Of a DNA stretch of 5,975 bases, positions 1-5,838 are shown piece after piece. The position numbers and the translations under genes were made by a program. Position 1 is the first letter of the stretch. Each line of letters begins with the position of its first letter. Location: the NCBI GenBank assembly GCA_018895675.1, contig JAHIOG010000350.1, positions 1-5,975 on the forward strand. Reading direction: 5' to 3'. The notes under the pieces were generated by a model. The model was not told the origin of the DNA and made no database searches. It saw only the letters and a program-made list of their open reading frames with translations. This DNA is from a bacterium (GTDB lineage: Bacteria > Fidelibacterota > UBA2242).

Positions 1-17
1 ATTTTTACAAAATTGCC

Positions 18-46
18 TTGACCATAACATCTATTGGAAGTATATT
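18..46 (+). promoter_or_regulatory. sigma70-type promoter of the 6S RNA gene
   Basis: A -35 box TTGACC (18-23) and a -10 box TATATT (41-46) are separated by exactly 17 bases. Each box has five of six consensus bases. Transcription would begin about 52-54, some 16-18 bases ahead of the RNA's closing stem at 70. The strong match and ideal spacing fit an abundant housekeeping RNA, and they support the + strand as the sense strand. FCB-group sigma factors often prefer a different consensus, so use of this promoter is inferred. Confidence 0.6.
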
Positions 47-52
47 GAAAGT

Positions 53-240
53 AGAGATCTTTGAAATTTATCCTGCAATGGTGTAACCTATATTTTTAGA
101 ACCAACACCTAAAATATGGGAGCCGGGCTTCGGGCGTGGAAAGCATGCCTCCATGTCGAGGAAACTTGAGCCGTTCGAGAGGTGCCCACCGTGATGATTA
201 CGGTTCTAAAAACATCCTACCATTGCAGGATATTTTTTTT
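53..240 (+). ncRNA. ssrS: 6S RNA (regulator of RNA polymerase holoenzyme)
   Basis: 6S RNA mimics an open promoter and sequesters housekeeping RNA polymerase holoenzyme, chiefly in slow growth. Here a 13-bp closing stem (70-82 with 219-231, perfect) and an 11-bp stem (93-103 with 202-212, perfect) are separated by a small internal loop. They enclose an irregular bubble and a terminal arm. That arm carries words I recognise from 6S RNAs of delta-proteobacterial and related groups: GGGAGCCGGGC (118-128), GGGCGTGGAAAGCATGCC (132-149) and GGTGCCCACC (181-190). A small hairpin (165-179) sits in the arm. The length of about 175-190 nt is normal for the family. The strand is set by the U-tract following the closing stem (232-241) and the promoter at 18-46; the reverse strand has neither. 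The family assignment rests on remembered motifs and architecture, not on a covariance-model hit. The exact 5' end is inferred. Confidence 0.8.
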
Positions 241-241
241 T
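219..241 (+). terminator. intrinsic terminator formed by the 6S closing stem
   Basis: The 3' arm of the 13-bp closing stem (219-231) runs directly into a tract of nine T (233-241). The RNA's own terminal helix therefore doubles as a Rho-independent terminator on the + strand. The bases beyond (242-248) are AT-only, and the opposing gene's stop codon is at 249-251. In the - direction the same stem is followed by A-rich and mixed sequence, so it should not efficiently stop the converging operon. Confidence 0.6.
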
Positions 242-248
242 AAAAATA

Positions 249-842
249 TTACTCGTTCTTCAGAATTGCCGACGATATTGACCGGACATCGTTCTGTAGT
301 CGATCCAGATCACCGGGAGTAGTTTGTATCTTTACAGTTACTGATTCGGAACTGAATTCCGGTTGAACTGATAAACGATACTTCCGCAAAATCCTCATTA
401 GATCCGAATAATCATTTATTGACACCTGTATTGCGAGATTGATCGTCCCTATAAAGGATTTTTTTTCGGCTTGTTCCAGAACCTCTGCCGCTGTTCCTCC
501 GTAAGCTCGGATCAACCCGCCGATCCCTAATTTTGTACCGCCAAAATAGCGTATTACCACACATAATGTATTGACCAGTTGGCGTCCCTCAATCGCAGCC
601 AGTATCGGCGGACCTGCTGATCCATGCGGTTCCCCTGCATCGGAGCAATAGCCGAGACTTTCGCCCTTCTGTAGTATCCGATACGCCCAGCATACGTGAG
701 TTGCTTTGCGGTGTTCATCTTCAACAACTTTGATGATGGATCTAGCCGACTCACGGGATTCCACCGGGTAAGCTCTGCCGATGAACTTGGAACCCTTGAT
801 CTTTTGAGAAAATTCTTTTGTACGTTTAATTTGATAATTCAC
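249..842 (-). CDS. yigZ: YigZ / IMPACT (UPF0029) family protein
   Basis: This is a 197-residue protein, close to the roughly 200 residues usual for bacterial YigZ. The N-terminal UPF0029/IMPACT domain (about 1-125) shows GSKFIG (17-22), ATHVCWAY (47-54), the signature DAGEPHGSAGPPIL (68-81) and the glycine-rich RYFGGTKLGIGGLIRAYGG (98-116). A C-terminal DUF1949-like ferredoxin-fold segment follows (about 135-197). Eukaryotic IMPACT/Yih1 bind Gcn1 and restrain Gcn2; the bacterial role is unsettled, with nucleic-acid or ribosome-related binding suggested. The start is a GTG (complement of 840-842), which gives the family's normal N-terminus; no convincing Shine-Dalgarno precedes it. It is the last gene of the leftward unit, 15 bp after the metalloprotease stop, so it is probably reached by coupled translation. 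Family assignment is firm and function is uncertain. Confidence 0.93.
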   Translation of the reverse strand: MNYQIKRTKEFSQKIKGSKFIGRAYPVESRESARSIIKVVEDEHRKATHVCWAYRILQKGESLGYCSDAGEPHGSAGPPILAAIEGRQLVNTLCVVIRYFGGTKLGIGGLIRAYGGTAAEVLEQAEKKSFIGTINLAIQVSINDYSDLMRILRKYRLSVQPEFSSESVTVKIQTTPGDLDRLQNDVRSISSAILKNE

Positions 843-857
843 GAAGGGTATTGGCAG

Positions 858-2564
858 TTAGTTCAATAATGTAAATTTCTTCGTAATTCTTTTTCGGTCA
901 GTTACTATCTGTAATAAATAAATGCCCGAACTTAGATTATTTGACCTAAATACATCTGCGGGAATTTGAATGTCATTCTTACCGGGATTATAGTCATAAA
1001 CATTCAGGTGCTGCCTGTAAACTCGTTGCCCGATCAGGTTAAAGATATTTACCGATAGATTATTCGTAAAATGACCCAATTGAAACTCAATAGTCAGGGG
1101 CTTTTGTTGTTGCCATGAAAACGGATTGGCGTAAATTGATAATATTTTCGATGATATATTCAGAGTATCCGTCAATTTATTAACCTGCAGATCGAGATGA
1201 TAGATTGAATCAATCGAACTGTTTGTCATTAAGATCATCAACTGATCGTTATAGCGGGTTTCGCCAACAAATACATCCCTATCTGTTCCAAACTGCCGAT
1301 GGGTATCCGTAGAGGCTGATTTGTCAATCAGATAACTCCCAATAAATACGTCGTGTTTTGATGGTGTTATTTCGAGTCCGACATACTGGTTATTTTCAAA
1401 TGAAATCATAAACGGCTGGGTCGCAAAGGGTTTAACGGTATTCACGAAGGACAGATTTTCTTCCAAAACACCGCTATTTGCCGTAGGAATAATTAATTCC
1501 GGAAAACCGGCGGCATCGGGTGACACCGCATAATTTTCATCGTAGCGTGAACCGGTATAATAACAGGCTCTCACAAAGTCATTATAATTTATGGCAATAT
1601 CACAGCCTTTTTCTTCGATTACCTCAGTCAACGATTGAAAGGCGTATTGGCGCTTAATTTTATCCCATATCTTACGAATAAGCAGCTCATCATCGTATAT
1701 ATCCTGGAGAAAATAGAGGAATGGTCCCATCGCATATTCGTAGCTTGAAGCCCAGAGATAATCCGTCGGTCGATAGAAAAATGCTGTAATATATTGTATA
1801 TAATCATTTACTTCGGGATATGCCCGTTCTTCAAACCAGGTGGATGACCATTCAAAAAAATATTGATCGCCCCTACTGGAGGACACTCCGGGTAATCCGT
1901 TGGATTCCCACCAGTTGTATCCTAATTGGATCATATGAAAATATTCATGAGCAACGGTTACGTGTAAGCCATCAACTCCATTGCTGTTATATCCGATTTC
2001 CTTATAATCATTATCAATAACCATATAGGATGTGTAATCGTAGGGTTGATCGGCTGTGGAGGTAATGGGATCTTCGGGATATGTATATGCATAGGCGCTA
2101 CCGGCATAATTTTGGATATAGATATCCGCCTCCGGTCCGTCGTAATTATCCTGAGGCGGCGGGTCAAATCCGAGAGTATCCACCAGCAATCTGTAGGCAT
2201 ATTCAGCGGTTTCAGCCGTTTCCCAGACCCAATCAGGCACACCGGGTACATGAGTTGAAATTGTATCGACCGCATGATATCCTGAGGTGGTATAGTGGAT
2301 TTTAAAATGACCGTCAACGCTAATATAGTTCTTATCCAATATCGGTCTGCTGAATTGGGCTTTTCCCAATATTTTTTCCCGATGTTCAGGATGGATCATT
2401 ACAGATTTAATTGCCAATACTTCACTTGTTGAAGTAGTGGGTTGATACCGATGGTCGGCAGTACCGGAATCAATATATTCTTTAATCGCCGTAAAGGAAT
2501 CTTTTCCCATTACCGGAAAACATATTAGACAAGATAACAAAATTATTCTATAAATATTTTTCAT
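858..2564 (-). CDS. MXAN_6640-type secreted metalloprotease with T9SS type A sorting domain
   Basis: This 568-residue exported protein starts with a signal peptide: charged MKNIYR, then a hydrophobic stretch to about residue 19, with cleavage probably near G20. The central region has a zinc-protease motif HEYFH (206-210) within VAHEYFHMIQLGYNWW. About 35 residues on, the helix WSSTWFEE (239-246) holds glutamates that could supply the third zinc ligand, as in gluzincins. This arrangement matches the MXAN_6640 family of putative metalloproteases. The C-terminus (about 474-568) is a type IX sorting domain: YANPFSW (478-484), the beta segment VNIFNLIGQRVY (505-516) and SSGIYLLQIVTDRKRITKKF (545-564). 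The predicted path is Sec to the periplasm, then T9SS to the cell surface or medium. The substrate is unknown. ATG at 2564 lies 3 bp past the der stop; the ribosome site is weak. Catalytic activity is inferred from the motif only. Confidence 0.88.
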   Translation of the reverse strand: MKNIYRIILLSCLICFPVMGKDSFTAIKEYIDSGTADHRYQPTTSTSEVLAIKSVMIHPEHREKILGKAQFSRPILDKNYISVDGHFKIHYTTSGYHAVDTISTHVPGVPDWVWETAETAEYAYRLLVDTLGFDPPPQDNYDGPEADIYIQNYAGSAYAYTYPEDPITSTADQPYDYTSYMVIDNDYKEIGYNSNGVDGLHVTVAHEYFHMIQLGYNWWESNGLPGVSSSRGDQYFFEWSSTWFEERAYPEVNDYIQYITAFFYRPTDYLWASSYEYAMGPFLYFLQDIYDDELLIRKIWDKIKRQYAFQSLTEVIEEKGCDIAINYNDFVRACYYTGSRYDENYAVSPDAAGFPELIIPTANSGVLEENLSFVNTVKPFATQPFMISFENNQYVGLEITPSKHDVFIGSYLIDKSASTDTHRQFGTDRDVFVGETRYNDQLMILMTNSSIDSIYHLDLQVNKLTDTLNISSKILSIYANPFSWQQQKPLTIEFQLGHFTNNLSVNIFNLIGQRVYRQHLNVYDYNPGKNDIQIPADVFRSNNLSSGIYLLQIVTDRKRITKKFTLLN

Positions 2565-2567
2565 AGT

Positions 2568-3887
2568 CTATTTCTGCCGGAATAACAGGGTCACCGGAAC
2601 ACCTTTGAATCCAAATTGTTTACGTAATCTGTTTTCAAGAAAGCGTCGATATTCCTCCTTGATACCTTTAGGATCATTACAGAAAAATACAAACACGGGA
2701 GGTTCTTTTTTCACCTGAGTAACATATTTGATCTGGATATATTTCCCCTGGACAGCCGGAGGCGGTGTATAGTCGATGACATGTTGAAAATATTTGTTTA
2801 ACGCATTAGTGGTAATTCGTTGTTTACCCGAGACATATACGTCATTTGCCGTATCCAATATCTGCCCGATCCGTTGTTTGGTCAATGCTGATATGAAGAT
2901 CATAGGATAATGGGACAATTCTGAAAACATCTCAGTAATGTCAATCTGGTAATTCTTCATGGTATTCGAATTCTTTTCAATGAGATCCCATTTGTTTATC
3001 GCGATTACCATACCCTTCTTGCGATCAATGATCGAACGAACAATTGTCGCATCCTGTCGGTTAAACCCTTTCACGGCATCAATTACCACGACAGCAACAT
3101 TACAACGATCGATTGCACGGTCGGTGCGAATATTACTGTAAAATTCAATATTATCCTTAATGCGCCTCTTTTTCCGGAGACCTGCCGTGTCAATAATGGT
3201 AATCGACTGTCCGTGATTTTTTACCTCCGAATCGATGGAATCCCTTGTAGTCCCCGGAATATCGGTGACGATTAATTTATCAACTCCCAGAATGGCATTA
3301 ACAATTGATGATTTTCCGACATTGGGTATTCCGACAATTGCCAGCCGTAAATGATCGGGTCCTTCCTTTTCAGCAGGAGCCTCATTAGGTAAATTTTCCA
3401 GGATCAAATCCAACAGATCACCGATCCGCCTTCCGTTTTGTGCCGATATCGGGATTACATCACCAAACCCCAATCCGAAAAACTCGTACCGGTGTTGTTC
3501 TCTCTTTTCGTCATCACATTTGTTGGCTATCAGCAATATGGGCTTACTGAAAGTTCGTAGTAACTCCGCGATTTGATTATCCATCGGCATAAGCAGATCA
3601 TACGCATCAACCATAAACAGGATGAGATCCGCTTCTTCAATAGCCAGTTGAATCTGAGCACGAATTGCGCTTTCCATCGTATCCAGGCTCTCGGGGACAT
3701 AACCTCCGGTATCAATCAATGTGAATTGCCTTCCGGTCCAGGTAACAGTCTCATATACTCTATCGCGAGTGATTCCTGCCTGCGGATGAACAATCGATTT
3801 GCGTTTTTGAGCAATTCGGTTAAACAGTGTGGACTTGCCGACATTGGGTCGTCCGATTATTGCAACTATAGGATCACGTTTCGCCAT
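2568..3887 (-). CDS. der: ribosome-assembly GTPase Der (EngA)
   Basis: This is an essential double-GTPase needed to mature the 50S ribosomal subunit in the cytoplasm. The 439-residue length is typical. G domain 1 has P-loop GRPNVGKS (12-19), switch GITRD (38-42), DTGG (59-62) and NKCD (122-125). G domain 2 has P-loop GIPNVGKS (186-193), TTRD (213-216), DTAG (233-236) and NKWD (298-301). A KH-like C-terminal domain (about 355-439) includes YTPPPAVQGKYIQIKYVTQ (373-391). All nucleotide-binding motifs are intact. The ATG at 3887 gives the canonical MAKRDPIVAIIGRPNVGKS opening. It overlaps the end of the upstream DUF512 gene by 14 bp, so translation is probably coupled. The only ribosome-binding signal is a modest GAGATGGTG stretch, which lies inside that upstream gene. 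Confidence 0.98.
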   Translation of the reverse strand: MAKRDPIVAIIGRPNVGKSTLFNRIAQKRKSIVHPQAGITRDRVYETVTWTGRQFTLIDTGGYVPESLDTMESAIRAQIQLAIEEADLILFMVDAYDLLMPMDNQIAELLRTFSKPILLIANKCDDEKREQHRYEFFGLGFGDVIPISAQNGRRIGDLLDLILENLPNEAPAEKEGPDHLRLAIVGIPNVGKSSIVNAILGVDKLIVTDIPGTTRDSIDSEVKNHGQSITIIDTAGLRKKRRIKDNIEFYSNIRTDRAIDRCNVAVVVIDAVKGFNRQDATIVRSIIDRKKGMVIAINKWDLIEKNSNTMKNYQIDITEMFSELSHYPMIFISALTKQRIGQILDTANDVYVSGKQRITTNALNKYFQHVIDYTPPPAVQGKYIQIKYVTQVKKEPPVFVFFCNDPKGIKEEYRRFLENRLRKQFGFKGVPVTLLFRQK

Positions 3888-5160
3888 GGGTCACCATCTC
3901 GACTATATCATCACTTCCAACTAAAACCGGGCTCCCGACCGCTTTTCCTATATCCTCCGGAGTCATATCATCCAAAAGCAACCCGTCTTCATTTATACAC
4001 CTCGGTGGTAAAAAGATCAAATCATATTTTAACGATTTAGGAAATTGTTCAACAATATCCTGCCCGGTCAATAGTCCTGATACTGTGACTGTTTCGCCGA
4101 AAAAGTGATTCGTCACCGTCAGTATCTCAACCGTAAGATTAGCGATCATATTCAAATAAGGCAACAGATAATCACACAATAACGGTTCCGCCAATTTGCC
4201 CGTGATAAACCCGATCCTCTTTGGTTTTGACAAAGTTTTCGGGAAATCCTGACGCTGTTGTTTCACAGAATCAATCAGTTGCCGGCATAATCCCACACCA
4301 TTCTCAACCTGGTAATAGGGACCATAGTGACCGGCGATTGGAAACGGCTGATTCGCCAGCAGATAAAATTCATCGGATAAGTAGACAAACGGATCGCCTT
4401 CATTGTTCCTATATCGGCGGTTCCAACATTCGGAGCGATGCACCAGCTCACTTGCCAATTCTTTTGTCACGGGATTTAAATGCGGCAATTTTTTTCGATG
4501 TCTTGTCAAACCCACCGGCACAAGCGCCAGTGTTTTTATTGAATCCCTGAATCTATATAGATCGGTAATCGTTTTCTTAAGAATTTCTCCGTCGTTCATC
4601 CCGGGCACAAGCACGATCTGAGTATGTAGTTCTATCCGGTTCCGGTGTAAATAGTCTATTTTCTCCATTAAACGATCATCGGATCTGAACCGAAATATTG
4701 ATTTTCTAACATCCGGGTCGGTGGCATGAACCGAAATATACAGCGGTGATAGGCGCTGTTCGACGATGCGGGATAGTTCCTTATTATTTAGATCGGTTAA
4801 TGTAATGTAACTCCCGTAGAGAAATGAATAACGATAATCTTCATCACAGAAATATATCGCTTGCCTCATTCCCGGAGGATTCTGTTTGATAAAGCAGAAT
4901 ATACAATTATTCGAACAGGCTCTAACGCGCAAACCAGCTACTTCAATTCCCAGGTCCTCATCGAATGTTTTTTGTATCGCCACCTGTTGTTGTGATTTAT
5001 TACGGCTAAATGTAATAGTCAGATTTTCTTCAGCCTGGCAGAAATGGTAATCCAGGAGATCATTAATTTCATGACCGTTGAGCGAGGTTAAATAATCGTT
5101 AGCACGAATACCGACAACATCAGCCCTGCTTCCATTCTTTACTGAGATAATTTTTATCAT
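3874..5160 (-). CDS. DUF512-family PDZ/radical SAM protein, function unknown
   Basis: This 428-residue protein has three recognisable parts. A PDZ-like segment (1 to about 60) begins MIKIISVKNGSRADVVGIRANDY and contains LNGHEIND (27-34). A radical SAM region carries the cluster-binding cysteines C82, C86 and C89 in CSNNCIFCFI (CxxxCxxC spacing), followed by SFLYGSYITLT and ISVHATDP, typical core-strand segments. A C-terminal DUF512 region (about 210-425) includes LSDEFYLL (261-268), NGVGLCRQ (287-294), VTNHFFGETVTVSGLLTGQD (349-368) and IFLPP (382-386). It matches the putative radical SAM family known as TIGR03279/DUF512, which has no established reaction. I recall homologues lying beside der in other phyla, which hints at a link to ribosome or translation biology; that is inference. 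The ATG at 5160 gives the family's usual start but has no clear Shine-Dalgarno. It is first in the leftward unit, and no promoter in 5161-5260 is convincing. Confidence 0.93.
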   Translation of the reverse strand: MIKIISVKNGSRADVVGIRANDYLTSLNGHEINDLLDYHFCQAEENLTITFSRNKSQQQVAIQKTFDEDLGIEVAGLRVRACSNNCIFCFIKQNPPGMRQAIYFCDEDYRYSFLYGSYITLTDLNNKELSRIVEQRLSPLYISVHATDPDVRKSIFRFRSDDRLMEKIDYLHRNRIELHTQIVLVPGMNDGEILKKTITDLYRFRDSIKTLALVPVGLTRHRKKLPHLNPVTKELASELVHRSECWNRRYRNNEGDPFVYLSDEFYLLANQPFPIAGHYGPYYQVENGVGLCRQLIDSVKQQRQDFPKTLSKPKRIGFITGKLAEPLLCDYLLPYLNMIANLTVEILTVTNHFFGETVTVSGLLTGQDIVEQFPKSLKYDLIFLPPRCINEDGLLLDDMTPEDIGKAVGSPVLVGSDDIVEMVTHGET

Positions 5161-5282
5161 GTATATATTGTTAGAATTTATGGATTTTTATTTTGCTCTG
5201 TTTTTCTTCTGATATTATTCAAAAATCGTGTGGCTAATTTCGCCATTTATCACATACAACTTCAATAGTAAATATAGGGACG

Positions 5283-5328
5283 ACATCCCTGCCCGCCTGA
5301 ATCCCTCTGGAGCAGGCAGGCAAGATGT
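5283..5328. repeat. GC-rich imperfect inverted repeat
   Basis: Two arms pair over 10 positions with one mismatch (5290-5299 with 5313-5322, rich in GCC/GGC). They are extended by a perfect outer stem ACATC (5283-5287) with GATGT (5324-5328). The loop is 13 bases (5300-5312). It stands out sharply from the AT-rich surroundings and has no U-tract on either side, so it is not an intrinsic terminator. It resembles short dispersed palindromic (REP-like) repeats; whether other copies exist cannot be seen here. Confidence 0.5.
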
Positions 5329-5391
5329 ACATTTCATCTATGCCTTTACAAACATGGCGTTCAAAATGCGGGATAAATTTTAAATTAGTTT

Positions 5392-5437
5392 ACCCTATGA
5401 AATGTTAAGCTTGCGAAACTATTTCATCAGGGTTTTT
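5392..5437 (+). terminator. terminator-like hairpin facing the + strand
   Basis: The left arm is ACCCT (5392-5396), ATGAAAT (5397-5403) and GTT (5404-5406). It pairs with AAC (5417-5419), ATTTCAT (5421-5427) and AGGGT (5429-5433), leaving single-base bulges at 5420 and 5428. A run of five T (5433-5437) and further pyrimidines follow. This is the form of a Rho-independent terminator on the + strand. No + strand gene precedes it in the window, so it may belong to an unseen small RNA, be a relic, or simply be a hairpin. Confidence 0.4.
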
Positions 5438-5467
5438 CTCTTTCAAAGATTTAAACTATTTCATAAG

Positions 5468-5610
5468 GCAGGTTCCAAATAACCATTACGTCTTACACGT
5501 CTTTCGCTGGCATTCCCAAGCTGGGGCTTGTGTCAAAGACATCTCTTCGAGGGGAATGAGTTGTTTACAATAAAAGCCAAACCTGCAATGACGTAAGAAA
5601 TGTAAGTTAT
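5468..5610. repeat. composite palindromic segment, REP/MITE-like
   Basis: Several nested inverted pairs fall in 143 bases: GCAGGTT (5468-5474) with AACCTGC (5580-5586); ATAAC-7 bases-TCTTAC (5479-5496) with its inverted counterpart at 5593-5610; CATTCCC (5511-5517) with GGGAATG (5552-5558). Two tight hairpins sit in the middle, CAAGC/GCTTG (5517-5530) and TGTC/GACA (5531-5541). There is no reading frame of note. The layered symmetry suggests a non-coding, foldable repeat of the REP or MITE kind. No target-site duplication is evident and copy number is unknown, so the type is tentative. Confidence 0.35.
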
Positions 5611-5625
5611 CCAATTACGACTTTG

Positions 5626-5666
5626 AGCGGGTGAGGGGAATCGAACCCCCGTATCCAGCTTGGGAA
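5626..5666 (-). pseudogene. 3' half of tRNA-Gly(CCC), likely attachment-site remnant
   Basis: Read on the - strand this is a clean tRNA 3' half. It has loop TTCCCAA (5660-5666, anticodon CCC), the 3' side of the anticodon stem GCTGG (5655-5659), a 4-base variable loop ATAC (5651-5654), a T arm GGGGG-TTCGATT-CCCCT (5634-5650), the acceptor 3' strand CACCCGC (5627-5633) and discriminator T (5626). Acceptor sequence, variable loop and discriminator are those of bacterial tRNA-Gly. CCA is not encoded. Beyond 5666 the expected partner strand CCAGC is replaced by CCTAA. No D arm or 5' acceptor strand (GCGGGTG) is found up to 5975. The gene is thus broken at the anticodon loop, as expected for an att site produced by integration into a tRNA. 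A bare deletion relic or an intron-split gene are less likely alternatives. Confidence 0.72.
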
Positions 5667-5838
5667 TTAGGATACCGATATTATTTCCCGTCGATAAAAT
5701 CAATTCCGGGGTATACTGAACGGGTATACGGGCTTAATTTTGTCATTCTGTCAATCCTTTTCTCGACGAGAAATATGTTTAGCAAAGCATTTCTTCTTTT
5801 ATCTACAAAATTGATTCTTTAATAAATTTTTCAAATGG
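5667..5838. other. gene-less spacer between tRNA fragment and transposase remnant
   Basis: No supported gene is present. The + strand frame open across it starts inside the tRNA fragment and is an artefact of reading a tRNA backwards. Two copies of GGGTATAC (5709-5716 and 5722-5729) lie 13 bases apart. They are flanked by an imperfect inverted repeat, GATAAAATCAA (5693-5703) with TTAATTTTGTC (5734-5744). If the tRNA fragment is an attachment site, this would be the first stretch inside the integrated element. Confidence 0.4.

Noticed and set aside
72..86. Similarity of the 6S 5' stem CCTGCAATGGTGTAA to CCTGCAATGACGTAA at 5582-5596
   Set aside because: 13 of 15 bases match, but the flanks share nothing and only one copy forms a closing stem. 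It is probably coincidental.
1958..2317. A 119-codon - strand frame and + strand frames of 66-74 codons inside the metalloprotease gene
   Set aside because: All lie within the well-supported metalloprotease frame, have biased composition (long runs of I, P and R) and show no domain or start signal.
3573..4040. A 155-codon + strand frame antisense to der and the DUF512 gene
   Set aside because: It spans the junction of two firmly identified genes on the other strand and has no recognisable motif or ribosome-binding site.
5161..5280. Promoter for the leftward four-gene unit
   Set aside because: Candidate words such as TTGAAT and TAATAT occur, but no pair has acceptable spacing and quality, so none is annotated although a promoter must exist nearby.
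5631..5822. A 63-codon + strand reading frame beginning RGIEPPYPAWELG
   Set aside because: It opens with GTG inside the tRNA-Gly remnant, read antisense. This RGIEPP-type opening is a common artefact of translating the reverse of a tRNA T arm, and the rest shows no family features.
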